Origin: Mycobacterium fragae
Lineage (GTDB): Bacteria > Actinomycetota > Actinomycetes > Mycobacteriales > Mycobacteriaceae
Direction of reading: 5' to 3'
DNA length: 64,000 bases
NCBI RefSeq assembly: GCF_002102185.1
Contig: NZ_LQOW01000003.1
Span: forward strand, 62,001 to 126,000
The translations under genes were made by a program, and so were the position numbers. Within the stretch, counting starts at the first letter, position 1; every line of letters begins with the position of its first letter. Under the pieces are notes generated by a model. The model had not been told where the DNA came from. It made no database searches and saw nothing but the letters and a program-made list of their open reading frames with translations. Below, one piece after another: positions 1 through 9,561 of this stretch.

Positions 1-231
1 CGTCGCCCACTCCGGCTGCTCCTCCTTGGGCGGGAACAACGACTCCAGGGTGGCGTCGCCCTTGATCACCAGGTCGGCCATGTTCTGCTGGAATCGCATC
101 ACGATGTGCGCGGCCTGGCTGGCCAGTGTCATCGGGTACATCAGGATGGTTTTCGGCAGTTTCATCGTCTCCTCGACGGCGACCGTCGCCGCGCCCACCA
201 GCAGCCGAACCCCATACGGTGCAGTAGCCAT
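1..231 (-). CDS. Lipid-droplet-associated protein homologue (Rv1109c-like), 3' part cut by the window
   Basis: Seventy-seven codons are present, reading leftward from an ATG at 231 to the window edge with no stop, so only the N-terminal part is seen. It begins [20 protein letters not shown] and continues with a short amphipathic stretch ([20 protein letters not shown]). This resembles the small mycobacterial proteins annotated as lipid-droplet-associated (Rv1109c family), which lie divergent from ispH in M. tuberculosis, as here. Its biochemical role is unknown. The 87 bases between this start and the ispH start must hold both promoters. The identification rests on remembered family similarity plus gene order. 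Confidence 0.75.
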   Translation of the reverse strand, partial: MATAPYGVRLLVGAATVAVEETMKLPKTILMYPMTLASQAAHIVMRFQQNMADLVIKGDATLESLFPPKEEQPEWAT

Positions 232-318
232 GCGTCCCAGCCTGCCTCAACCGGCGGTCAACTCCAAGCTGGCGGCGCAGTGTCGTCGGATAGGCCCGCG
301 GAAAGTACCCTGGTGGCC

Positions 319-1320
319 ATGCCCCCGACCGTCAACATGGGGATCCCAGGCGCAACTCGCCCGGCGGCCGAGCCGGTCACCGGAAAACGGGTGCTGCTGG
401 CCGAACCCCGCGGATACTGCGCCGGCGTGGACCGCGCCGTCGAGACGGTCGAGCGTGCGCTGGAAAAGCATGGGCCGCCCGTCTACGTGCGCCATGAGAT
501 AGTGCACAACCGGCACGTGGTGGACACGCTGGCCAAGGCGGGGGCGGTGTTCGTCGACGAGACCGACGAGGTCCCCGAGGGGGCCATCGTGGTGTTCTCC
601 GCCCACGGCGTGGCCCCTACCGTGCACGCGTCGGCCGCCGAACGTGAACTGCAGGTCATCGACGCTACCTGCCCGCTGGTCACCAAGGTGCACAACGAGG
701 CCAAGCGGTTCGCCCGCGACGACTACGACATCCTGCTCATCGGCCACGAGGGCCACGAGGAAGTGATCGGAACCGCCGGCGAAGCCCCCGATCACGTGCA
801 ACTGGTCGACGGGCCCGGCGCCGTCGAGGAGGTGACGGTCCGCGACGAGAACAAGGTCATCTGGCTATCGCAGACCACATTGAGCGTCGACGAGACGATG
901 GAGACCGTGCAGCGGCTGCGCGAGCGCTTCCCGAAACTGCAGGATCCGCCCAGCGATGACATCTGCTACGCGACCCAGAACCGCCAGGTCGCGGTCAAAG
1001 CGATGGCGCCGGAGTGCGAGCTGGTGATCGTGGTCGGATCGGCCAATTCGTCGAACTCGGTGCGGTTAGTCGAGGTCGCGCTGGGCGCCGGATCGCGGGC
1101 CGCGCATCTGGTGGACCACGCCGACGACATCGACCCAGCCTGGCTGGATGGGGTCACCACCGTCGGCGTGACCTCCGGCGCGTCGGTTCCGGAGGTGTTG
1201 GTGCGCGGTGTGCTCGAGCGGCTGGCCGAGCACGGCTATGACGTGGTGCAGCCGGTGACCACGGCCAACGAGACGCTCGTGTTCGCCCTGCCGCGGGAGA
1301 TCCGCCCGGCCCGGTCCTGA
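319..1320 (+). CDS. ispH: 4-hydroxy-3-methylbut-2-enyl diphosphate reductase (IspH/LytB)
   Basis: This [4Fe-4S] enzyme performs the last step of the MEP pathway, reducing HMBPP to IPP and DMAPP for prenyl and decaprenyl-phosphate lipids. The 333-residue protein has the three cluster cysteines at Cys34 ([11 protein letters not shown]), Cys118 ([12 protein letters not shown]) and Cys216 ([11 protein letters not shown]). It also has the substrate-contact motifs HEIVHN and SAHGVAP and the C-terminal SGASVPE. The reading frame is open further upstream, but the ATG at 319 gives a start like that of the M. tuberculosis protein (Rv1110, LytB2), so the longer version is rejected. Length is typical of the family. 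It lies convergent with the next gene, with a 9-base gap. Confidence 0.95.
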   Translation: MPPTVNMGIPGATRPAAEPVTGKRVLLAEPRGYCAGVDRAVETVERALEKHGPPVYVRHEIVHNRHVVDTLAKAGAVFVDETDEVPEGAIVVFSAHGVAPTVHASAAERELQVIDATCPLVTKVHNEAKRFARDDYDILLIGHEGHEEVIGTAGEAPDHVQLVDGPGAVEEVTVRDENKVIWLSQTTLSVDETMETVQRLRERFPKLQDPPSDDICYATQNRQVAVKAMAPECELVIVVGSANSSNSVRLVEVALGAGSRAAHLVDHADDIDPAWLDGVTTVGVTSGASVPEVLVRGVLERLAEHGYDVVQPVTTANETLVFALPREIRPARS

Positions 1321-1329
1321 CGGCTCGCG

Positions 1330-2373
1330 TCACGTGTCGTCGTCGTCGCGGGCTGATCCGCGATAGCGGACCCGCGAAATGGGGTGATGCGTCGCGGTGG
1401 CGCCGGACGTTCCATTCGGCACCGGCCGGCGGCGTGGCTCCACGGGGGGCGGAGGTTCGTAGGGCTCCATCGGCTCGTAGGGGTCGAAGCGGCTGCTGCG
1501 GCGGGGTGGCTGGCCCTTGCGAAGATGCGGATCGCGGCGGATTTCTCGCGGTGGCCGACCGCGCAGGTCCGGATCGCGCGGCAGCCGGCCCCGCCGGGGC
1601 GGTTCGACGGCGTCGAGATCGCGGGTGCGTGTGGGGCGGCGCCGACGGGTCCGATCGACCGTCGGATCGGGCGCGTCGTCCAGCGGCGGCCGGATGTGCC
1701 GGGAGCGTGACGGCGCCGGACGCTTGGCGGCCCGCTTGCTGTCGGTCGGCGACCCGGATTTTGCGGACCTCGCGGTACGACCGACGGCGTGGGCCCGCTG
1801 CGGACCGGTTCCCGTGCCCTCGCCGGCCGAGTCGACGTCGGCGGAACTCACGCCGAGTATCGATGCCAGTTTCCCGGCGAACCACGTCGTCTGCTTGGCG
1901 CTGCTCGCGGTGTCGGCTTCGGACCTTGCGGTCGTGCGGGCCGCCATGCCCTGGTACCAGCGGACCAATCCGATCAGCAGCACTCCAGCCGACGTAAACA
2001 GCATCAGCGGGAATCGCTCGATCAGCGGATAACCGCAGTTGATCAACAGGTCCTTGAGTTTGGCGATCTTGGCCCCGTGGAACAGCCAGTACGCCCCGGG
2101 CACCGCGCAGAACAAGATCAGCGGCGGCTGGACTACCGCTGTGAAGACACCGGACTGGCGCACGGCCAGCACAGCCGCCACACACCCCACGACATAGAGC
2201 CCGGAGAAGACGGTCGTCAGCTCCTTGTTGCCCGATCCGGCGTCGAAGGCGAAGCCCACGGCGGTCGTGGTCACCGCGACGACGACGGCCGCCCACCACG
2301 GAACACCGGGGACATTGGGGTGAATCGAGCGATGACCCCCGGCAACCGACGATCTAGCCCGTGCTGCTGACAC
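1330..2373 (-). CDS. DUF6542-type membrane protein with a long basic, proline-rich tail (Rv1111c-like)
   Basis: This is a 347-residue protein of unknown function. The N-terminal ~140 residues hold four hydrophobic segments (for example VPWWAAVVVAVTTTAVGFAF, then a VLAV stretch, a PLILFCAVPGAYW stretch and PLMLFTSAGVLLIGLV). The remaining ~200 residues are low-complexity, rich in Arg and Pro (RRRPTRTRD, EPYEPPPPVEP) and end in an acidic RDDDDT tail. This layout matches Rv1111c, found at the same position between ispH and ychF. The GTG at 2373 is preferred because it gives the family-like start VSAARARSS; an ATG at 2442 would add 23 residues. The tail is probably cytoplasmic and disordered. Confidence 0.8.
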   Translation of the reverse strand: MSAARARSSVAGGHRSIHPNVPGVPWWAAVVVAVTTTAVGFAFDAGSGNKELTTVFSGLYVVGCVAAVLAVRQSGVFTAVVQPPLILFCAVPGAYWLFHGAKIAKLKDLLINCGYPLIERFPLMLFTSAGVLLIGLVRWYQGMAARTTARSEADTASSAKQTTWFAGKLASILGVSSADVDSAGEGTGTGPQRAHAVGRTARSAKSGSPTDSKRAAKRPAPSRSRHIRPPLDDAPDPTVDRTRRRRPTRTRDLDAVEPPRRGRLPRDPDLRGRPPREIRRDPHLRKGQPPRRSSRFDPYEPMEPYEPPPPVEPRRRPVPNGTSGATATHHPISRVRYRGSARDDDDT

Positions 2374-2479
2374 ACGTTGACCGTACCGGCTCAGCGCCGG
2401 AACGCCCGTAAAGAGCTCGTTACCATGCTCATGGCGTGCCACCTGAGTTGTGGCTCGGCTCTCCTACACTTGAGTCCCT

Positions 2480-3553
2480 GTGAGCTTGAGCCTCGGGATT
2501 GTCGGGTTGCCGAATGTCGGCAAGTCAACGTTGTTCAACGCATTGACCAAAAACAACGTGGTGGCCGCCAATTATCCGTTCGCGACGATCGAACCCAACG
2601 AGGGCGTGGTGCCCCTACCGGATCCCCGGTTGGCGAAGCTGGCCGAGATGTTCGACTCGCAGCGGATCGTCCCGGCGCCGGTGACGTTCGTCGACATCGC
2701 CGGCCTGGTCGCGGGCGCGTCCGAAGGGGCCGGGCTGGGCAACAAGTTCCTGGCCAATATCCGCGAGTGCGACGCGATCTGCCAAGTGGTGCGGGTGTTC
2801 TCCGACGACGACGTGGCCCACGTCGCGGGGCAGGTGGACCCCAAATCCGATATCGAGGTCGTCGAGACCGAGCTGATCCTGGCCGATCTGCAAACGCTCG
2901 AGCGCGCCGTGCCGCGGCTGGAGAAAGAGGCCCGCAACAACAAGGACCGCAAACCGCTGCATGAGGGCGCTCTGGCCGCCCAACAGGTGCTCGACGGCGG
3001 GAAGACGCTTTTTGCGGCCGGGTTGGCGGACTCGATGCCGCGGGAGCTGAACCTGCTGACCACCAAACCGTTTCTGTACGTTTTCAACGCCGACGAAGCG
3101 GTGCTCACCGACGCGGCGCGGGTCGCGGAGCTGCGCGAGCTGGTCGCGCCGGCCGACGCGGTGTTCCTGGACGCGAAGATCGAGGCGGAATTGCAAGAGC
3201 TCGACGACGAGTCGGCCGCGGAACTGCTGGAGTCCATCGGGCAGACCGAACGGGGACTCGACGCCTTGGCCCGCGCCGGCTTTCACACGCTGAAGTTGCA
3301 GACCTTCCTGACGGCGGGGCCGAAGGAGGCGCGGGCATGGACCATCCATCAGGGCGACACCGCGCCGAAGGCGGCCGGGGTGATCCACAGCGACTTCGAG
3401 AAGGGCTTCATCAAGGCCGAGATCGTGTCCTACGACGACCTGGTTGCCGCCGGGTCGATGGCCGCGGCCAAAGCCGCCGGCAAGGTGCGGATGGAGGGCA
3501 AGGACTACGTGATGGCCGACGGCGACGTCGTCGAGTTCCGGTTCAACGTCTAG
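2480..3553 (+). CDS. ychF: Ribosome-associated P-loop ATPase YchF (Obg family)
   Basis: YchF is a universally conserved Obg-family protein that prefers ATP, binds ribosomes and takes part in stress responses. The 357-residue protein starts at a GTG and shows the P-loop GLPNVGKST near residues 8-16, the switch motif DIAGLVAGAS, and NADE in place of the usual NKxD; that change is the known basis of YchF's relaxed nucleotide specificity. A central coiled-coil stretch (VPRLEKEARNNKDRK) and a C-terminal TGS-like domain (RAWTIHQGDTAPKAAGVIH) follow. Length is typical. Its TAG stop overlaps the TAG stop of the converging gene through a shared palindromic CTAG at 3550-3553. Confidence 0.95.
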   Translation: MSLSLGIVGLPNVGKSTLFNALTKNNVVAANYPFATIEPNEGVVPLPDPRLAKLAEMFDSQRIVPAPVTFVDIAGLVAGASEGAGLGNKFLANIRECDAICQVVRVFSDDDVAHVAGQVDPKSDIEVVETELILADLQTLERAVPRLEKEARNNKDRKPLHEGALAAQQVLDGGKTLFAAGLADSMPRELNLLTTKPFLYVFNADEAVLTDAARVAELRELVAPADAVFLDAKIEAELQELDDESAAELLESIGQTERGLDALARAGFHTLKLQTFLTAGPKEARAWTIHQGDTAPKAAGVIHSDFEKGFIKAEIVSYDDLVAAGSMAAAKAAGKVRMEGKDYVMADGDVVEFRFNV

Positions 3554-4491
3554 CTCGAAGATCCGGCCTTGAGTGCTCGTAGGCCATCTAGGGTCCTTCT
3601 TATCAGCTCACGTCGTTCATCAATTGGCGTCGAGTCACCGAGGGGGGCGTGCACCCGCAAATAACCCTGTGTCACCAGGTCGTCGACCAGGAACCGCGTC
3701 GCACCGAGCGGCAATGACAGGCGAGCGGCGATCTCTGCGACGGAGGGGTGGTGCGCGCAAGACGTCAGGATCTGGCCTCGCACATCGTTTCGCCGCCAGC
3801 GCGGCGGCTTCGCGGTGGTGCTGAGTGCTTCGATCGGAGCCTCGAGTGCCAGGCTCGGCTCATCCGCGGTTTCCGGTTCTGTGAACCAGTCGCCACCGGC
3901 GTCGCTGTGCGACGCCTTGCGGTTCTCCAAGAACCACAGGGCCTGGTCGGCGTGCACCGACGCTCGCACCTCGTTGGAGACGACCTTGAGTATGGTGCGG
4001 TCGGTGTCGATGACGAATGTGGTCCGTTTGACCGGCAGCAGCCGGGCCAGCAGGCCACGGCGCCGAGTGTGCCGGCCACGCCAGGCCTCCTCACGCGCCA
4101 CGACGGATCTACGCAGCTTGGCGAGCCTGCCCCGGCGCACCCCGAACAACTCGGACACCACGCCGTCCGCGTCCGAGAGCAGCGGATAGTCGAACGAACG
4201 CTGTAGGGCGAAGTGGGCCTGTTTGTCGACGGTGTCGGTGCTGATGCCAACACGCTGGGCGCCCACCCTGGCGAATTCGTCGCTCAGGTCCCGAAAATGA
4301 CAGGCCTGCGCTGTACAGATCGGGGAGGACGCTATTGGAAAGAAAAACAGCACAACCGGCCCTTTGGAAAGGAACGCCGACAGTGTCCGAGGCCGACCGG
4401 TGTGGTCATACAAAGTGAAGTCAGGCGCCTTATCGCCCGCAATCATCGGCAAAGAATAACGCGGGAAGCGGCTGGCTATTGAGAAAGGCAT
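3550..4491 (-). CDS. Peroxiredoxin (PrxQ/BCP type) fused to a C-terminal DUF742 domain
   Basis: The 313-residue protein joins two families. Residues ~16-200 are a peroxiredoxin: the MIAGDKAPDFTL entry, active site FPIASSPICTAQACHFRD with peroxidatic Cys59 and nearby resolving Cys64 as in bacterioferritin-comigratory proteins (Ser replaces the usual active-site Thr), then a redoxin fold ending TFVIDTDRTILKVV. Residues ~225-313 match DUF742 (SVAEIAARLSLPLGATRFLV, then a D-L-V-TQGYLRVH stretch), a winged-helix-like domain normally found alone in actinobacterial roadblock-DUF742-GTPase conservons. A basic insertion (RRGRLAKLRRS to RRRGLLARLL) interrupts the redoxin part. The start may instead be the ATG at 4446, which gives a standard Prx N-terminus. 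Likely role, inferred: a peroxide-reducing or peroxide-sensing protein with a regulatory or docking tail. It is not in the M. tuberculosis locus. Confidence 0.8.
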   Translation of the reverse strand: MPFSIASRFPRYSLPMIAGDKAPDFTLYDHTGRPRTLSAFLSKGPVVLFFFPIASSPICTAQACHFRDLSDEFARVGAQRVGISTDTVDKQAHFALQRSFDYPLLSDADGVVSELFGVRRGRLAKLRRSVVAREEAWRGRHTRRRGLLARLLPVKRTTFVIDTDRTILKVVSNEVRASVHADQALWFLENRKASHSDAGGDWFTEPETADEPSLALEAPIEALSTTAKPPRWRRNDVRGQILTSCAHHPSVAEIAARLSLPLGATRFLVDDLVTQGYLRVHAPLGDSTPIDERRELIRRTLDGLRALKAGSSS

Positions 4492-4536
4492 ATCCTGGGG
4501 TAGTTATCTGCGCCGAACAAGGGACGGCGAAGCACG

Positions 4537-4863
4537 GTGGATCCGAGCGCGTCACACGACTTCGACAAGCGTGCCGATGCCCTCGCGCGGCGTGAATCTG
4601 ACGTCAGGCAGCGCGAATGGCTCGCGGATGAACGCGACCGTTTCGCTGATGAGCGCGATCGCATCGCTGACGAGCGCGAGCGGATAGCCGACGAACGCGA
4701 ACTGCGCGCCGACCAGCGTGAGGGCACGGCCGCGGAACGGGAACGTGAGCGCATGCAGCGTGCCGAGCAACGAGCCGAACGCGGGAAAGCCAGTGTGCGG
4801 CGTGATCAGGCCGAGATCCAGCGTGAGATTGCCTCAACCCAACGAAGGCGTCTCGAAGACTGA
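4537..4863 (+). CDS. Charged coiled-coil protein with ADERDRI heptad repeats
   Basis: A 108-residue, extremely charged protein starting at GTG 4537. Residues ~28-65 carry near-perfect seven-residue repeats (ADERDRF, ADERDRI, ADERERI, ADERELR), followed by R/E/Q-rich sequence. The whole chain should form one long helix or coiled coil. There is no signal peptide, membrane segment or catalytic motif. Similar A-D-E-R-x-R repeats occur in scattered actinobacterial regulators, but no function is assigned. It is divergent from the peroxiredoxin-DUF742 gene across only 45 bases, so the two probably share a control region. Codon use resembles the neighbours. Confidence 0.65.
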   Translation: MDPSASHDFDKRADALARRESDVRQREWLADERDRFADERDRIADERERIADERELRADQREGTAAERERERMQRAEQRAERGKASVRRDQAEIQREIASTQRRRLED

Positions 4864-4948
4864 TCTGTATCTGGGCCTCCACCATGGCACTCAGCAAGCC
4901 TGGGCATACTGCTATTGACCAAGCCGGCCGGACTGGAGGGAATCGACG

Positions 4949-5269
4949 ATGACACGAGGGGTAGCGGCCTTGCGGCTGCTCTGCTGCGCGGCAGCGGCCA
5001 CATTCGTGGCCGTATTCGGCGCTGGGGTGGCGCACGCCGACGAGGACGGCTACCTGAATCAGTTGAGCCGGCATGGATACCAGGTGGTGCCGCAGTCGCG
5101 GGAATTCCTGCTCGGCAGTGGCCACGCCATGTGCAACGAGCTGGAGGCGGGGCACTCGCCACAGGACGTTGCCAGAAACTGGACGTACCCGAACGCGTCG
5201 TACCAGAACCTGCTGGACATGGCGAACGCGGCGCAAGACAACCTATGCCCCGGCCGTTCGGCTCGGTGA
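4949..5269 (+). CDS. Secreted DUF732 family small protein
   Basis: A 106-residue precursor with a Sec signal peptide (basic start MTRGVAALR, hydrophobic core, AHA cleavage site before DEDGYL at about residue 32). The mature part has the DUF732 pattern: a small helical domain with two conserved cysteines (GHAMCNEL and QDNLCPG) likely paired in a disulfide, and a YQNLLDMA segment. Mycobacteria carry many paralogues of this secreted family with no known biochemical role. The gene follows the repeat protein by 85 bases and converges on the papain-like gene. Confidence 0.85.
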   Translation: MTRGVAALRLLCCAAAATFVAVFGAGVAHADEDGYLNQLSRHGYQVVPQSREFLLGSGHAMCNELEAGHSPQDVARNWTYPNASYQNLLDMANAAQDNLCPGRSAR

Positions 5270-5275
5270 TTTGAA

Positions 5276-5971
5276 TTAGTCTGGAATGACGGCGATTTCG
5301 CCGCCCAGCTTATAACCCGGCACCAGCGGAAGGGTGTCTCCGCTCCAAAACGACCCTGGATCGAACCAGTTGACGTGCTTCTCGGTTTCGATCAGCCCCA
5401 TCTCTTCGTACGTCACTGCCACCGTCTCCGCGCAATACGCAGATTCGAAGCCGCCCTGTCGCTCAGACGCCCGGTGCCGCCGAGCCGATTCGCGAACCTT
5501 CTTGTCCACCACGGGGATTCCTCGCACCCAGTCGTACCGGGTCGGAAGTCGACCGCGTAGCCAACGCAGCGTGAGTCGCGCCGAGCTTGGAAACGGGGTG
5601 CCGTCCATCCGGGCGATGACGCGCAGCAGTCGATCCTCCTGCTCACGGTTGGCGTACGGCTCCAGCTGACGCAGCCAGCATCGCTGTCCGTAGCGCTGCA
5701 TCCACCGCTCGACCGCTTGCCGGGCGTCGTTGAGTTGCACACCGCGGTGGTTGGTGCCTGCCCAGACGTCGATTAATTTGTCGCCGAGTTCGGCATGCCA
5801 AATCAACGGCGGCAGATCCTCGATCGCGACGGTCATGCCGACGTGGTTGACCGGGCTGTTCGACAACGTCTGGATGGCACGATCAGGTCCGGAGCGGCCG
5901 CGAAACAGCCAGATGTCACCGGTGCGGGTCTCATCCAGCGCGCGATCCAGGGTCACCGTGCTTGCTTCCAC
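5276..5971 (-). CDS. YiiX/permuted papain-like (Peptidase_C92-type) protein
   Basis: A 231-residue protein with hallmarks of the circularly permuted NlpC/P60-papain superfamily (YiiX type). These are the N-terminal TGDIWLFRG, the His-containing NSPVNHVGMTV, a second HAEL, and a downstream Cys motif SAYCAETVAVTYEEMGL; His43 and the late Cys would form the catalytic pair. There is no clear signal peptide or membrane span, so a cytoplasmic amidase, peptidase or acyltransferase acting on lipid or peptide substrates is possible. The substrate is unknown. It converges on the DUF732 gene with a 6-base gap. Confidence 0.65.
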   Translation of the reverse strand: MEASTVTLDRALDETRTGDIWLFRGRSGPDRAIQTLSNSPVNHVGMTVAIEDLPPLIWHAELGDKLIDVWAGTNHRGVQLNDARQAVERWMQRYGQRCWLRQLEPYANREQEDRLLRVIARMDGTPFPSSARLTLRWLRGRLPTRYDWVRGIPVVDKKVRESARRHRASERQGGFESAYCAETVAVTYEEMGLIETEKHVNWFDPGSFWSGDTLPLVPGYKLGGEIAVIPD

Positions 5972-6031
5972 GAGAGCACCATATGCACATACCGGTCGTG
6001 CCGGGGACAGCCGCGCGAATAGCCTGAGCCC

Positions 6032-6193
6032 ATGCGCACGATTTGGAAGCTGCTGGGGTTGGCCGGCGTCCTCGGTGTCGCCGCCGGGGGAGTGCTGGTG
6101 GTCCGCGATCAGCGGCGGCGGAAAGCGTATACGCCCGACGAGATCCGGGACCGGCTACACCAGCGCCTGGCCGAAGCGGGCGATCAGTCCTAG
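6032..6193 (+). CDS. Small single-span membrane protein (53 aa)
   Basis: A short ORF with an ATG at 6032 and a TAG at 6191-6193. It encodes a basic N-terminus (MRTIWK), one hydrophobic segment ([18 protein letters not shown]) and a charged tail ([20 protein letters not shown]). Small membrane proteins of this layout, including the YTPxEIRxRLH tail, are common in mycobacteria. Function is unknown. Its stop overlaps the stop of the converging cyclase gene by four bases. GC-rich third positions and a sensible composition support it being real. Confidence 0.6.
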   Translation: MRTIWKLLGLAGVLGVAAGGVLVVRDQRRRKAYTPDEIRDRLHQRLAEAGDQS

Positions 6194-7005
6194 AGGCCGG
6201 CGACGGCGTAGAGGCGCTGAGTGCCGCTGAAGCCCTTCAACTCCGCGTCGCGGCCCTGGTCGAAGGAGATGTCCTCGCAGTTGCTGACGGCGTCGCGCAC
6301 AGCCTCACTCACCAGAATCTCCCCGCCGCCGGCCTGCCCGGCGACTCGTGCCGCCATGGCCACGTTGCGGCCGAACAAGTCGTCGCCGCGGCGCACCGAC
6401 CGGCCCATGTGGATGCCGATCCGCACCCGAAAGCCGTTGCGTCGCTTGCGATGTGCATCCCTCTGCAGCGCGTGCTGGATGTCGATGCCGCAGCGCACTG
6501 CCTGCTCGGCACGGGCGAAGGCAATCATGAATCCGTCACCCTGGCTCTTCACCACATGCCCGGAGCGCTCTGTGACCAGTTTGCGGACCAGCTTGTCGTG
6601 CTCGCCGATCAACTTGACAAAAGCCCGGTCACCGACCCGCTCATTGAGCGCGGTGGACTCCTCGATATCGGAGAACAGGATTACCACCTTGCCGTCCGGA
6701 GTTACCCGAGCCAAATCGGGGCGTTCCACCTCGGCCCAATCGGCGAGGTCTTCGATGCTGCTGCGCACCGCGGCGCCCAATCCCTCCTTGCGCACTAGGT
6801 TCGCGGTCTGCCACACGGTCTTGACCGCCTCCCGGCCGCCGGAGAGCAGCCGGCTGCGGCTATCAGCTCGTCTCCGTAGGGCTTCGAGCTCGCGGCGACT
6901 GCGGGCCAGCATTACCCACATGGCGGCAAGGCCGGCGGCTTCGATCACGGCGACGCCCGCCAGGACGTAGAGCGCAAGCGTCACGGGGACATGCATGCTT
7001 TGCAT
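6190..7005 (-). CDS. Membrane-anchored class III adenylate/guanylate cyclase (Rv1120c-like, intact)
   Basis: This 271-residue protein would make cyclic nucleotide from NTP at the inner membrane. One N-terminal transmembrane segment ([20 protein letters not shown]) is followed by a basic coiled linker and a full cyclase homology domain. The metal-binding Asp is in [13 protein letters not shown], the second in [11 protein letters not shown], and the Asn/Arg transition-state motif is [12 protein letters not shown]. tuberculosis Rv1120c at this location is, from memory, a short relic, so this looks like the ancestral intact form. The substrate could be ATP or GTP; sequence alone does not settle it. 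It is divergent from zwf across 111 bases. Confidence 0.85.
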   Translation of the reverse strand: MQSMHVPVTLALYVLAGVAVIEAAGLAAMWVMLARSRRELEALRRRADSRSRLLSGGREAVKTVWQTANLVRKEGLGAAVRSSIEDLADWAEVERPDLARVTPDGKVVILFSDIEESTALNERVGDRAFVKLIGEHDKLVRKLVTERSGHVVKSQGDGFMIAFARAEQAVRCGIDIQHALQRDAHRKRRNGFRVRIGIHMGRSVRRGDDLFGRNVAMAARVAGQAGGGEILVSEAVRDAVSNCEDISFDQGRDAELKGFSGTQRLYAVAGL

Positions 7006-7116
7006 CTTTCCCGATCATGGCTCGCGATAGGCGCGACAGGTGCCCCTGTTTGGCTGCCCGAAAAACGGATACCTTGAGCCTGATCTGATTGGCTGATTTT
7101 CCTGGAGGTCCCGCGA

Positions 7117-8523
7117 TTGACCGAATCCGCTGGTAGCCACTCAGACTTGCTGGTGATCTTCGGCATCACTGGCGATCTGGCCCGCAAGATGACTTTTCGC
7201 GCGCTGTACCGGCTGGAGCGCCGGAAGTTACTGCAGTGCCCGATCGTGGGCGTAGCGAGCGACGACATAGCGGTCGAGGAGTTGGTCAAGCGGGCCCGCG
7301 ATGCGATCAAACAGGCCGGCGAAGAAATCGACGACAAGGTGTTCGACCGGTTGGCGGATCGGTTGTCCTATCTGTCCGGCGATGTCACCGATGACGCGCT
7401 CTACAACACGCTGGCCGAGCGGATCGGTTCGAAGCGTAACTGCCTGTACTACCTGGAAATGCCGCCGTCGCTGTTCGCGCCCATCGTCGAGAACCTGGGT
7501 AAGGCCGGCCTGCTGGAGCAATCGCGCGTAGCGGTGGAAAAGCCGTTCGGCCACGATCTCGCGTCGGCTCGTGAACTCAACGCCCGGCTGCGCGCTGTGC
7601 TCGACGAGGAGCAGATCCTGCGTGTGGACCACTTCCTGGGTAAACAACCCGTCGTCGAGCTGGAGTACCTCCGGTTCGCCAACACGACGATGGCCGAGCT
7701 GTGGGACCGCAGCAGCATCGCCGAGATCCACATCACGATGGCCGAGAATTTCGGCGTCGAGGACCGGGGCAAGTTCTACGACGCGGTCGGCACATTGCGC
7801 GACGTCGTGCAAAACCATCTGTTGCAGGTGCTCGCCTTGGTCGCGATGGAGCCGCCGGTAGGTCCGAGCGCCGACGACCTCAATGACAAGCGGGCCGAGG
7901 TGTTCCGCGCGATGCCGGCCCTGGACCCGTCTCAGTACGTGCGCGGCCAGTATCGCGGCTATACCGACATCGACGGGGTGGCCAAAGACTCCAAGACCGA
8001 GACGTTCGTTGCACTGCGGACGGAGATCGACAACTGGCGGTGGGCCGGGGTGCCGATCTTCCTGCGCGCCGGTAAGGCGTTGCCCGAGAAGGTGACCGAG
8101 GTTCGGCTGTTTACGCAACGCGTTCCTGCATTGGCGTTTCTGCCCAAGCGCGAACGGGCCGCGCGTAACCAAATCGTGCTGCGCGTCGATCCCGATCCGG
8201 GAATGCGCTTGCAGTTGGTGGCCAAAGACGGGGACTCCTGGCGCGATGTCCACCTCGACTCCCTGTTCGCTCAGGACCTGGGCGAGGCGATCCAGCCCTA
8301 CGAGCGGCTGTTGTATGCCGGGTTGAGCGGTGACCGCGAGTTGTTCGCGCGGGAAGACAGCATCGAGGAGACTTGGCGGATCGTGCAACCGCTACTCGAT
8401 ACCCCTGGCCAGGTGCACCCTTACGAGCCCGGATCGTGGGGGCCCGATGCTGCACGGTCGCTGCTGCGGGGCCACCACGGCTGGGAAGAGCCGTGGATGC
8501 CGGGGAATAGCCATGCGAAGTAA
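7117..8523 (+). CDS. zwf: Glucose-6-phosphate 1-dehydrogenase
   Basis: It oxidises glucose-6-phosphate to 6-phosphogluconolactone, producing NADPH at the entry of the oxidative pentose phosphate pathway. The 468-residue protein has the N-terminal nucleotide-binding motif IFGITGDLARK, the catalytic EKPFG and RVDHFLGKQ motifs, and the tail IQPYERLLY. The start is TTG at 7117, supported by a GGAGG ribosome-binding site at 7104-7108. It matches M. tuberculosis zwf1 (Rv1121) rather than the second paralogue zwf2. gnd follows after 15 bases, so the two form an operon. Confidence 0.95.
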   Translation: MTESAGSHSDLLVIFGITGDLARKMTFRALYRLERRKLLQCPIVGVASDDIAVEELVKRARDAIKQAGEEIDDKVFDRLADRLSYLSGDVTDDALYNTLAERIGSKRNCLYYLEMPPSLFAPIVENLGKAGLLEQSRVAVEKPFGHDLASARELNARLRAVLDEEQILRVDHFLGKQPVVELEYLRFANTTMAELWDRSSIAEIHITMAENFGVEDRGKFYDAVGTLRDVVQNHLLQVLALVAMEPPVGPSADDLNDKRAEVFRAMPALDPSQYVRGQYRGYTDIDGVAKDSKTETFVALRTEIDNWRWAGVPIFLRAGKALPEKVTEVRLFTQRVPALAFLPKRERAARNQIVLRVDPDPGMRLQLVAKDGDSWRDVHLDSLFAQDLGEAIQPYERLLYAGLSGDRELFAREDSIEETWRIVQPLLDTPGQVHPYEPGSWGPDAARSLLRGHHGWEEPWMPGNSHAK

Positions 8524-8538
8524 GGAGAGCAGGAGAAC

Positions 8539-9557
<1,019 letters not shown>

Positions 9558-9561
<4 letters not shown>

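Noticed and set aside
4630..4730. Short tandem repeats that could suggest a CRISPR or satellite
   Set aside because: The repeats are in-frame heptad codons (ADERDRx) of a coiled-coil gene with no spacers of constant length.
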